Shown here one piece after another: positions 13,252 to 20,874 of a stretch of 20,874 bases of DNA. Both the position numbers and the translations under genes were made by a program. The stretch is from an uncultured Endomicrobiia bacterium (GTDB lineage: Bacteria > Elusimicrobiota > Endomicrobiia > Endomicrobiales > Endomicrobiaceae), in NCBI GenBank assembly GCA_905236115.1, contig CAJOOL010000214.1, positions 1-20,874 of the forward strand. Reading direction: 5' to 3'. The notes beneath the pieces are model-generated. The model worked only from the letters and a program-made list of their open reading frames with translations, had not been told where the DNA came from and searched no databases. Position 1 is the first letter of the stretch, and each line of letters begins with the position of its first letter.

Positions 13252-15540
13252 TCAGTTCAATAAACGCACTCCGGCAGTTCCGTAAGTTTCCGGAGCGGAT
13301 ACCCCGGCAACTCCGGCAGCAGCACCGAAAGAAGAATTTAAAGAATTTTCGGTATTTGCCGGCTGTTTAGACTGTTTTTGAAGCATCGGAATGGTAATAA
13401 AAAACGTTGTGCCTTTTCCGTATCTGGATTCAAAAGTAATACTTCCTTTATGTGCTTCAACCACCATTCTTTTGGCAACATAAGAACCTATTCCGGAACC
13501 GGATTTGCTGGACGGCTTGGTGGTAAAAAATGCGGAAAAAATCTTCGGTTTATTTTCTTCTTTAACGCCTATGCCGTTATCTTCAATAATAATCTGGCAT
13601 CTGTTATCGCTGAGATATTTTAAAGAAGCCTTTATTTCCGGAACAAAATCCTGTTCGCTCTTTATGTCGTTAAAAAACGCATTTTTTAAATGCTGCTGTT
13701 TTTCAACAACGGCTTCAAAAGCATTATCAATAAAATTAAAAAAAACTTCCTGCAGCTGATACTTTATTCCGTAAATCATATCTTTTTCCGAAACATCAAC
13801 CTTTATGGGAAGTTTTTCTTTATGATGTTTAACCTCAACCAAAAGTATTGAAGATTCCAAAACATCCTTTAAAGAAAAATATTCAAACACGGCTTCATTC
13901 TGTTTATGTTTTGCAAAATTTAAAATACCGGTAAGAATGGTATCGGTTTTTTTGATATTGTTTTTTATAGAAGAAATCAAATCGTTCATATCCGCCAAAA
14001 TGTTATTTACCGACGGATTGCAGGAAACAAAATCTTTATTATCTTCAGTCAAATCTTCCACATCCAGTCTGAGAGAATCGGCGGCAAGGCTGAAGCTGTT
14101 AAGTCTGTTTCTTATCTGATGTGCCATACCGTCGGCCATACCTCCGATGGAAGCCAGCTTTTCGGCTTCAAAAAGTTTTTCCTGCTGATGTCTGGATTTT
14201 TCCAAGAAAAAACAATTTTCTATAGCAAGAGATGCCTGATTTGCCAAAGTTTTAAACAAATCCATATCTTTTGAAGAATATAAAGTTTTATTTTCTTTTT
14301 CTCCCAAAATCAAAAAACCTAAAACCTCATCTCTGAAAATTGACGGAACTATCAGGTTTATATCGCCGCATATTTTTGAAAATTCTTTTTTCAAATTTTC
14401 ACTTAAACCGAAATATATGAAAGGTGCTCTTTTATATTTCATATATTTTATTATGGGATTATAAATATCTATGCAAACGGATTTTATTTCTTCTTCACCG
14501 CTTACTCTTGAAGAAATATTATAAAAACAATTTTTTTCTTCGTCAAAAATATACAAGATAACAAATTTAATTTTAACGAAATTTTTTATAATTCTGACAA
14601 TAAGTTTAGACAGCTTATTTATTTCATGCTGCTCTATCATTCCTTTGGATGCCTGTATCAATAGTTGTTGATATTTTTCCTGCTCTGCAAGAAGAATCCT
14701 TTCCGCTTTTTGCTGTAATGCCCTGTAAACAACCGGAGCAATAGAAGACATAACAAAAATAAGAAGAAAAGCTATAAGATATTGTTCCATTACAAAACCG
14801 AAATAAATCGGGACGCCTAAGACCATAATATACAGAAATAAAAATATCGTACTGTTTGTAACGGCCAGTCTTATATCCATCAAGTTATTCTTTATGGCAT
14901 TCAATGCCATAATAAAACTGAAAAAAATAACAACAATATAGCCTATCGGATAGAAATTAATCCAAGAATATTTTATAATATAATCTCCGGAAGCAAGAAG
15001 AGCTATTGAAAAAGCCATTATCAAATACTTTATTTGTTCTTTTTTTATCAAATTAACATCTTTATTAAAAAAATACCTGAAAAGAGCTATGGTTGCAACA
15101 AAAAAAGTAGAAACAAATTGAAATAACGCAATAAAATAAATCTTTCCTGCTATGGGATAATATCCCCAGAAATTTGAACTCAATCCGCTGTATACCAAAT
15201 TAGAGAATAAATTTATGACTATTATCGGAATGGTTGCCAAATAAAAATATATTGCATAATTTTTGAGACGGCTGTTCAAAAACTCTGCAATAAAATGAAG
15301 AGCACAGACCGGTGTTAAAATAACACCCACAAAACCTATTTTTGCAAACATATACGACAGTTCGTATTCTCCGGTATTCCAATACATTAAAGAGAAAAAC
15401 CAAAGCCATATAAACAGTGATATAGATAAATAAAAATAAATTAAGTTTAATCTGTTTTTTCTGTTTTTAAGCAAAACAAAAAAACCGAGCAGTAAAACAA
15501 AAACTGCGACTATTGACGGACAAAGTGCATAGTAATTCAT
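13252..15540 (-). CDS. Membrane sensor histidine kinase (7TM-GAF-HisKA-HATPase)
   Basis: Predicted membrane-bound sensor kinase of 762 residues. Seven to nine hydrophobic segments cover residues 5-275, resembling the 7TM-type N-terminal sensor module. A short coiled linker follows (about 275-305), then a GAF-like domain (about 305-445) with the FVKIKFVILYIFD and LGFLILGEKEN strands. The phospho-acceptor is His474 in GMADGMAHQIRNRLNSFS. The ATPase domain has the N box FFNFIDNAFEAV (Asn602, Asn606), the G1 box EDNGIGV (Asp654), the F box FSAFFTT and the G2 box SGSGIGSYVAK (680-690). The final 40 or so residues, after TIPM, form a Gln/Asn/Ala/Gly-rich tail of no known kind. No response regulator is adjacent, so it is an orphan kinase here. 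It starts 1 nt after the aldehyde dehydrogenase stop, so the two are almost certainly co-transcribed. Confidence 0.93.
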   Translation of the reverse strand: MNYYALCPSIVAVFVLLLGFFVLLKNRKNRLNLIYFYLSISLFIWLWFFSLMYWNTGEYELSYMFAKIGFVGVILTPVCALHFIAEFLNSRLKNYAIYFYLATIPIIVINLFSNLVYSGLSSNFWGYYPIAGKIYFIALFQFVSTFFVATIALFRYFFNKDVNLIKKEQIKYLIMAFSIALLASGDYIIKYSWINFYPIGYIVVIFFSFIMALNAIKNNLMDIRLAVTNSTIFLFLYIMVLGVPIYFGFVMEQYLIAFLLIFVMSSIAPVVYRALQQKAERILLAEQEKYQQLLIQASKGMIEQHEINKLSKLIVRIIKNFVKIKFVILYIFDEEKNCFYNISSRVSGEEEIKSVCIDIYNPIIKYMKYKRAPFIYFGLSENLKKEFSKICGDINLIVPSIFRDEVLGFLILGEKENKTLYSSKDMDLFKTLANQASLAIENCFFLEKSRHQQEKLFEAEKLASIGGMADGMAHQIRNRLNSFSLAADSLRLDVEDLTEDNKDFVSCNPSVNNILADMNDLISSIKNNIKKTDTILTGILNFAKHKQNEAVFEYFSLKDVLESSILLVEVKHHKEKLPIKVDVSEKDMIYGIKYQLQEVFFNFIDNAFEAVVEKQQHLKNAFFNDIKSEQDFVPEIKASLKYLSDNRCQIIIEDNGIGVKEENKPKIFSAFFTTKPSSKSGSGIGSYVAKRMVVEAHKGSITFESRYGKGTTFFITIPMLQKQSKQPANTENSLNSSFGAAAGVAGVSAPETYGTAGVRLLN

Positions 15541-15541
15541 A

Positions 15542-17119
15542 TTATCTTGTTAAACTTATTCCTTGCAAATGTGTAGTTTTCTGAACCAAAAAACTTGCTT
15601 CCCCGTAAGGTCCTCCGGTTTTACCGACGCCGCCCTGCCCGGGAAGATATGAAGAAAATGCTATATGACGGGAATTTATTCTGAGCAATGCACAATTATC
15701 TATATTTTTCATAAACTGCCTTGTATAAAAAGCTGATTTCACCCATACGGAGGCTCTTAAGCCGTATTCATTTCTGTGTGCTATATCAAGCATTTTTTTA
15801 AAAATTTCCGCATCTTTTTCTTTTTTTGTTTCCGCTTCTTTTGAAGATTTTACTTTTACTATGGGAATAACCGGAAAGAAATTCTCTTCTCTTATAACTC
15901 TCATATTAAACATTTCCGGATTATCCGTTTCTATTTCAATAAGCGTCGGCTGAAAATATACTCCTCTTTCGGTAGGAGTTCCCGTATAGTCAACCTTTTT
16001 TCCTCCGCATAAAAGTTTAGCACCTTTATTTAAAGCATCATCCAAAAATTCCTGACATTCTTTTATTTTTACAACCGGAGTAAAAAAAGTTTCTTCACTT
16101 GAAGGAAGTCCGAATTTAAGATTGGCAACTTTTTTAAGAAGTTTATCTTTAAACTCATCATAAACCTGTTCATGGACAATAAGATTTTTCGGCAGCATAC
16201 AAATCTGAGTAGAACCTAAAAAAGCATCAAGTGCAGAATCTGTTGCACCTTCAATATCACAACCTGCCCAAACAAACATATTATCATTTCCGGAAAGTTC
16301 TAGAATTGCTTTTTTATTATGATTATGTGCCTGTTTTGCTATCTCCAAACCATTCTCGCTTTCACCGAAAAAGAAAATATCATTGACTTTAGAATTTTGC
16401 AGCCACTCGTCCATAATAGATTTGGAATTTCCGGTTATTATATTCATTATTCCGTCAGGAGCTCCGTTTTCCTTAAGTGCCGTACCAATAACGTTTTTCC
16501 AAACAAAAAGTGTTGCTATCGGGGTTTTCAAAGGAGCTTTTACTATTACTGCGTTACCGCCCAGGAAACAATATGCCGCTGAAAGAGAATTACTTGCCGC
16601 AGCATTTTTAGGAGGGACAAGCACTACTACTCCGTCCGGTTTTCTGACGAGATAAACATTTTCTTCACCCATAGAACCTGCTTCTTCCCAAATACTATCT
16701 TTAAAAGAATCAAGTATCTCCTTACTGAACGCATTTTTCATGGAACAAAATTCCCACTCGGCAAGTTTTTTAGGATGACCTTCTATTGCAAAAAGTTCCA
16801 ATATTTTTTCTCTGTTGTCAACAAGATTTTTATGGATATCGTATAAAATTTTTCTTCTCTTAGCAACAGACATTCTACGCATAATTTTGCTGGCTTTGTA
16901 TGCCGATTCTATCGCTCTCTTATTTAACTCATTATCACCGACACAGTATTTCGCATAAATATACTCCTCGGCATCCTCAGGCATTTCACCTTTTTTTAAC
17001 TTGGAAATAATCTGATACGTCTTTTTAAAATCCGCAATGTACCTGTCGGAATAAGGAAAATACTCATACTTGCCCGTATCCACGTCCTTCCCGTCAACAA
17101 ACAAACAAAACTCTTTCAT
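15542..17119 (-). CDS. NAD(P)-dependent aldehyde dehydrogenase family protein
   Basis: Oxidises an aldehyde, substrate unknown; 525 residues, near the family norm of about 480-510 plus an insert. Active-site residues are visible: Cys307 in GSTQICMLPKNLIVH, the general-base Glu274 in AILELSGNDN, and the NAD-site segments VVVLVPPKNAAASNSL (164-179) and FFFGESENGLEIA (249-261). The late FFPVIPIVKV motif fits too. Between the usual N-terminal strand (LFVDGKDVDTGKYEYF) and the first helix there is an insert of about 30 residues rich in Lys, Glu and Tyr, suggesting a distinct subfamily. AAAGGAG precedes the ATG at 17119. It leads a block with the sensor kinase and the M16 pair. A promoter in the 127-bp upstream gap is not clear, so transcription may come through from prfB. 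Confidence 0.92.
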   Translation of the reverse strand: MKEFCLFVDGKDVDTGKYEYFPYSDRYIADFKKTYQIISKLKKGEMPEDAEEYIYAKYCVGDNELNKRAIESAYKASKIMRRMSVAKRRKILYDIHKNLVDNREKILELFAIEGHPKKLAEWEFCSMKNAFSKEILDSFKDSIWEEAGSMGEENVYLVRKPDGVVVLVPPKNAAASNSLSAAYCFLGGNAVIVKAPLKTPIATLFVWKNVIGTALKENGAPDGIMNIITGNSKSIMDEWLQNSKVNDIFFFGESENGLEIAKQAHNHNKKAILELSGNDNMFVWAGCDIEGATDSALDAFLGSTQICMLPKNLIVHEQVYDEFKDKLLKKVANLKFGLPSSEETFFTPVVKIKECQEFLDDALNKGAKLLCGGKKVDYTGTPTERGVYFQPTLIEIETDNPEMFNMRVIREENFFPVIPIVKVKSSKEAETKKEKDAEIFKKMLDIAHRNEYGLRASVWVKSAFYTRQFMKNIDNCALLRINSRHIAFSSYLPGQGGVGKTGGPYGEASFLVQKTTHLQGISLTR

Positions 17120-17246
17120 TGAAAATTACTCCTTTATATTTAATTTACAATTTAGAATTTTTAGTTTATAAACTTATGTGTTTATGTTTTTTAATTTTTG
17201 AAAAATATTCTGTAGGAAACTTCTTAAACTCCCTTTTTACAATTTC

Positions 17247-18338
17247 TTATCTTGAATTGTCTTTCTCCAATTTCCAATTCAGATAAGAAGATATAAATTC
17301 GTCTATTTCTCCGTCCATAACTTTATCAACCTGCGATGTTTCATATTCCGTTCTGTGGTCTTTTACCAGCTGATAAGGCATAAAAACATAAGAACGAATT
17401 TGACTGCCCCATGCTATCAAACCCTTTTCGTCATAATGTTTTTCGTAAGATTTTCTCAGCTTTTCCTGCTCGTATTCATAAAGTTTCGCCTTAAGCAGCT
17501 TCATTGCCGTAGCTCTGTTTTTTATCTGGCTGCGTTCGGTCTGGGATTGTGCGACAATATTTGTCGGCAAATGCGTAATTCTTACGGCAGAATCCGTCGT
17601 ATTGACGTGCTGCCCGCCTGCCCCGGTTGACCTGTATGTATCTATCCTTAAATCTTTTTCTTCTATTACTATATCTATATCATCGTCAACTTCAGGTATT
17701 ACATCCACGCTTGCAAAAGAAGTGTGTCTGCGTTTGTTTGCATCAAAGGGCGATATTCTCACCAAACGGTGAACGCCGATTTCCGACTGCATAAGACCGT
17801 AAGCGAATTTCCCTTTAATCATAAAAGTAATGCTTTTTATTCCGGCTTCATCGCCGTCCAAAATATCAACCGTCGTAAACTCAAAACCTTTTGTTTCCGC
17901 CCAGCGGGAATACATTCGGACAAGCATCTGAGCCCAGTCGCAGGATTCGGTTCCGCCGGCTCCGGCATGTATGGAAACAATCGCATTATTTCTGTCGTGT
18001 TTGCCGGAAAGTTTGGTTTTAGTTTCAACGGCTTTCAAATCCGTTTCAAAAACCGCCTTATCTTTTTCAAGCTCGCTTTGCAGTTCTTCGTCGGGATTCT
18101 GCTGAAGAAATATATCCATTTCAATTAAAGAATCTATCCTTGCTTTCAAACTTTCCCATGAGTTTACCGTTTCTTTTAAAGTATCGGCCTCAAGCATAAT
18201 TTTTTTTGCGGTGTTTTGGTCGTTCCAAAAATCCGCTGCGGAAATTTTCTTATCCAAAGTTTCAATCTTTTCAATTTTTCCGTCAATATCCAAAGATTTT
18301 CTTAATACCGATACTCTCTGTTCCAAATCAGTTAACAT
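17247..18338 (-). CDS. prfB: Peptide chain release factor 2, without the programmed frameshift
   Basis: Releases the finished protein at UGA and UAA codons. It has 363 residues. The GGQ catalytic motif is in RSTGAGGQHVNTTDSAVRIT, and the stop-codon-recognition region precedes it (GVHRLVRISPFDANKRRHTSFASV). In many bacteria RF2 synthesis needs a +1 frameshift at an in-frame UGA near codon 26. Here the corresponding stretch (VLRKSLDIDG) is read straight through from the ATG at 18338 with no internal stop. The N-terminus is about ten residues shorter than that of E. coli. The start is supported by AAAGGA six bases upstream. It therefore lacks the usual autoregulatory shift. It lies 52 bp after lnt. 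Confidence 0.97.
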   Translation of the reverse strand: MLTDLEQRVSVLRKSLDIDGKIEKIETLDKKISAADFWNDQNTAKKIMLEADTLKETVNSWESLKARIDSLIEMDIFLQQNPDEELQSELEKDKAVFETDLKAVETKTKLSGKHDRNNAIVSIHAGAGGTESCDWAQMLVRMYSRWAETKGFEFTTVDILDGDEAGIKSITFMIKGKFAYGLMQSEIGVHRLVRISPFDANKRRHTSFASVDVIPEVDDDIDIVIEEKDLRIDTYRSTGAGGQHVNTTDSAVRITHLPTNIVAQSQTERSQIKNRATAMKLLKAKLYEYEQEKLRKSYEKHYDEKGLIAWGSQIRSYVFMPYQLVKDHRTEYETSQVDKVMDGEIDEFISSYLNWKLEKDNSR

Positions 18339-18390
18339 ATTTTTCCTTTAAATTTATGCTTTTGTCAAAATATCCCGCCGTTAGGATAAA

Positions 18391-19872
18391 TCAGATAAAC
18401 AATATCAATAACATCAAAATACTCATAAAAACACAAAAATATACAAATTTATATCCGATTTTATCATATATCGTTATGTCGTTATTCTGATAAACGGAAC
18501 AAATCAAAACGGATTTTTCATCCGGCAAAGTTCCTTTAACGACATTTCCGCAGCAGTCTATAACCGCCGATATTCCCGTATTGGCGGAAACTATAACATT
18601 CTTTCTGTTTTCCACCGCTCTGAAAACATTCATAACAAAATGCTGATAAGGTGCATCCGTATTAAGAAACCACCCGTCATTTGTATGATTGGTTAAAATC
18701 TTGGCACCGTTTAATACCAGCTTTCTTGAAATATCCGCAAAGAAATTTTCCGAACAGATTGTCGCACCGACGGCCAGCCTGCCGTATTTGAAAACAGGCA
18801 GTTCCGAACCTTTATTAAAATCCCCCATGGAATCAAAAATCTCAAAATATTTTGACAGATAATTCCTAAACGGTATAAACTCGCCGAACGGAACCAAATG
18901 AACTTTATCACGTCTAGCCTTAACGGAAAAATCTCTTCCCAACGCATACACCGAATTATAAATTTTTGTTCCGTCATAAGTTAAAGAACCTATCAGATTA
19001 ACCTCGCCGAAACGAGAAATATCTTTTATAAATTGTGCCGTCTTTTTGTCATTTTCAAAATATTCCGTAAGAACGGTCTCGGGATAAACCGTAATATCCA
19101 ATCCCTCATTCTCAAACTTCCCGACGCTGTCTTTTATATTTTCCAGAATTTCGTTATTGTATTTCTTGTCCCATTTTTTATAAATATCAACATTAGGCTG
19201 AACAATCCCCGCCTTAAACTCTTCCCCGTAATCCGTATAAAACTTATATGTCTTGATATATCCGTAAATTATCGTAAAAAGAAACGTCAGCAAAACAAAA
19301 TAAATATATTTGCTTTCTTTAACATATCTCAACTGATAATAAATGAGCATATTAATGAAAACGATAACAAAAGATACTCCGTAAACACCGGCAATATCAG
19401 AAATCTGAATGAAATAAATAAACGATGCCTGAGAGTAACCCAGCAAATTCCAGCCGAAACCCGTTAATAAATAAGACCTCGCAAATTCAAGAGCCGTCCA
19501 CAAACTTGCCGAAAAAAAGCTCAAAATAACCGGCTTAAAACGTCTTTTTGAAAAACTTAAAAATACCGCCCATACGACAAAATAAAGCGATAAATAAAAC
19601 CATAAAAGAACCGATACTGCCGCAGCCTGTATACCGCCTGTATTAAATTTTACAAAAGGATACATCCAATACAACGAAACGAACCAAAACACGAAACCGA
19701 ATAAAAAGCCGTAGACTAAAGATTTTTTTACGGAATTTTTCAATACGGTATTTATTATCGGAACAAGGGCGGCAAACGCCAGCCAAAAAGCATTTATTTT
19801 TTGAAAAGTTATCGCAAGCAAAATACCGGATACTATTGAAAAAATGAAATATTTTATCTTAAACTTTTCCAT
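18391..19872 (-). CDS. lnt: Apolipoprotein N-acyltransferase
   Basis: Adds the third acyl chain to the N-terminal cysteine of lipoproteins at the inner membrane, a step typical of bacteria with an outer membrane. It has 493 residues. The N-terminal half has about six hydrophobic segments (residues 9-205). The periplasmic nitrilase-like domain begins at about 220 with AGIVQPNVDIYKKWDKKY. The catalytic triad is Glu265 (VYPETVL), Lys323 (RRDKVHLVPFGEFIPFR) and Cys373 (VGATICSENFF). A last transmembrane helix closes the protein (about 474-492). The start lies 12 bp after secA, with the GGAGC of the secA 3' end as a distant ribosome site. It groups naturally with secA in envelope biogenesis. Confidence 0.96.
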   Translation of the reverse strand: MEKFKIKYFIFSIVSGILLAITFQKINAFWLAFAALVPIINTVLKNSVKKSLVYGFLFGFVFWFVSLYWMYPFVKFNTGGIQAAAVSVLLWFYLSLYFVVWAVFLSFSKRRFKPVILSFFSASLWTALEFARSYLLTGFGWNLLGYSQASFIYFIQISDIAGVYGVSFVIVFINMLIYYQLRYVKESKYIYFVLLTFLFTIIYGYIKTYKFYTDYGEEFKAGIVQPNVDIYKKWDKKYNNEILENIKDSVGKFENEGLDITVYPETVLTEYFENDKKTAQFIKDISRFGEVNLIGSLTYDGTKIYNSVYALGRDFSVKARRDKVHLVPFGEFIPFRNYLSKYFEIFDSMGDFNKGSELPVFKYGRLAVGATICSENFFADISRKLVLNGAKILTNHTNDGWFLNTDAPYQHFVMNVFRAVENRKNVIVSANTGISAVIDCCGNVVKGTLPDEKSVLICSVYQNNDITIYDKIGYKFVYFCVFMSILMLLILFI

Positions 19873-19884
19873 TATCGGCCGGTT

Positions 19885-20874
19885 TTAAGCTCCGCAGCAT
19901 TTTTTATATTTTTTCCCGCTGCCGCAAGGACAAGGATCATTCCTTCCGATTTTTTTTATATCTTTGGGATCTATATATTTTTCTTTTTTATCCTCTGTAG
20001 CACCGGCAATATTTTGCACGTCCCCGCCGGCATTACTGCTTTGATTTTTTATCGGTATCGGACGTGCGGTAACATTTACCTGAACCTTAAATACATATTC
20101 TATCGTAGCTTCTCTTATTCTGTTCATCATACCGTCAAAGAGGATAAAAGATTCTTTCTGATATTCAATTTTGGGATCTTTCTGTGCATAAGCTCTGTAA
20201 CCGATACCTTTTTTCAGCTGGTCAAGTTCGTAAAGATTATCTTTCCATGCAACATCTATCATTTGCAAAAGAACCATTCTTTCTATATGTCCCAGCAAAG
20301 GTTCGCCGAGCTCTTCTTTTCTTTTTTCGTAAACGGATTTAATTCTTTCCGTTAAAATATCTTTAAGAGCTTCTCTTGTCAGATAATTAAGCTCTTCCTT
20401 ATTTTTTATTTCAAAATTAATTCCGAAACTTCTCATCATCCAAGCATGGAAATTAGCCCATTCCCACTGTTCGGGATAAGTTTTTTCCGGAGCCCAGTTT
20501 TGAATTTTTTCTTCAACGGATTCCTGTATCATATCCTGAATGGTCATTGAAACATCTTCGCCCTCAAGTATCTCGTTTCTCAGACGGTATACGGCTTCTC
20601 TCTGTTTATTCATAACATTATCATAGTCAATAAGCTGTTTTCTTATATCAAAGTTCATACCCTCTACTTTTCTCTGAGCACTTTCAACGGCTTTTGATAT
20701 CCACGGATGCTGAATATCGTCGCCCTCTTTAAGGCCGAGCCTCTGCATAAGAACCGCCATTCTGTCGGAACCGAAAAGCCTCATAAGCTCGTCCTGCATG
20801 GAAAGATAAAATCTTGACGCACCGGGATCGCCCTGACGGCCGGCACGGCCCCTGAGCTGATTATCAATTCTTCT
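19885..20874 (-). CDS. secA: Preprotein translocase ATPase SecA, C-terminal part (cut by window edge)
   Basis: Motor ATPase that drives unfolded preproteins through SecYEG. Only the last 329 residues are in the window, and the reading frame stays open to the upper edge. The first visible residues, [20 protein letters not shown], are the conserved end of the second nucleotide-binding domain, followed by [19 protein letters not shown]. The helical wing and scaffold regions follow, including [20 protein letters not shown] and [20 protein letters not shown]. The linker ends with the zinc-binding SEC-C tail [20 protein letters not shown]. An ATG at 20799 is internal and not the true start. Identification is firm. 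lnt follows after 12 bp. Confidence 0.98.
   Translation of the reverse strand, partial: RRIDNQLRGRAGRQGDPGASRFYLSMQDELMRLFGSDRMAVLMQRLGLKEGDDIQHPWISKAVESAQRKVEGMNFDIRKQLIDYDNVMNKQREAVYRLRNEILEGEDVSMTIQDMIQESVEEKIQNWAPEKTYPEQWEWANFHAWMMRSFGINFEIKNKEELNYLTREALKDILTERIKSVYEKRKEELGEPLLGHIERMVLLQMIDVAWKDNLYELDQLKKGIGYRAYAQKDPKIEYQKESFILFDGMMNRIREATIEYVFKVQVNVTARPIPIKNQSSNAGGDVQNIAGATEDKKEKYIDPKDIKKIGRNDPCPCGSGKKYKKCCGA

Noticed and set aside
17163..17174. AGTTTATAAACT palindrome in the prfB/aldehyde dehydrogenase gap as an operator
   Set aside because: A single 12-bp palindrome made almost only of A/T is expected by chance in such AT-rich sequence, and there is no second copy or clear promoter beside it.
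19885..20799. Complete 304-residue protein starting at 20799
   Set aside because: The frame continues upstream to the window edge with conserved SecA sequence, so the ATG is internal to secA.

Overview
This is an AT-rich bacterial chromosome segment with dense, mostly ordinary gene content. All protein genes except one lie on the minus strand. The genes are typical of a low-GC Gram-negative bacterium: lnt (apolipoprotein N-acyltransferase) and secA, a glycine cleavage system with the P protein split into two subunits, and Shine-Dalgarno sites of the GGAGG type before most ribosomal-protein and enzyme genes. The content would suit an Elusimicrobiota/Endomicrobium-like genome, but that placement is a guess from gene style and was not tested. 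UGA is used as a stop (folE, the histidine kinase, one M16 protein), consistent with the prfB gene (RF2) present here.

Layout in transcription order on the minus strand, from high to low coordinates. (1) 20874-17247: C-terminal part of secA, then lnt and prfB, tightly packed (protein export, lipoprotein maturation, translation termination). (2) 17119-10638: an unusual compact block of aldehyde dehydrogenase, 7TM-GAF sensor histidine kinase, catalytically intact M16 peptidase and HxxEH-less M16 partner. The junctions are 1 nt apart, 26 nt apart and a 4-nt overlap. (3) 9471-10601, plus strand: a lone GT4 glycosyltransferase, convergent with the M16 pair and divergent from gcvH, which appears to be read from a leaderless mRNA. 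(4) 9336-3102: gcvH-gcvPA-gcvPB-hpt-ftsH-folE, which joins one-carbon/glycine metabolism, purine salvage, membrane proteolysis and the first step of pterin/folate synthesis. gcvT is not in the cluster. (5) 2980-1095: the rpsF-ssb-rpsR-rplI operon with a recognisable promoter, a structured leader that may be an S6:S18 autoregulatory element, and a strong terminator. (6) 1090-765: a non-coding region containing an RNA gene with its own TATAAT promoter, a long two-part rod-like fold and a terminator. The fold looks like 6S RNA. Diverged repeats of its closing stem lie just upstream. (7) 731-1: the N-terminal part of argS.

The most interesting item is the candidate 6S RNA between rplI and argS. 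Its geometry is closing stem, roughly 13/15-nt bubble, apical stem, plus an alternative 6-bp hairpin like the product-RNA release form. Secondary points are the aldehyde dehydrogenase/sensor kinase/M16-pair operon, the leaderless glycosyltransferase, and the 8-bp tandem repeat between hpt and ftsH. I found no mobile elements, CRISPR arrays, tRNAs or broken genes. I do not see a clearly new defence or biosynthetic system in the window.
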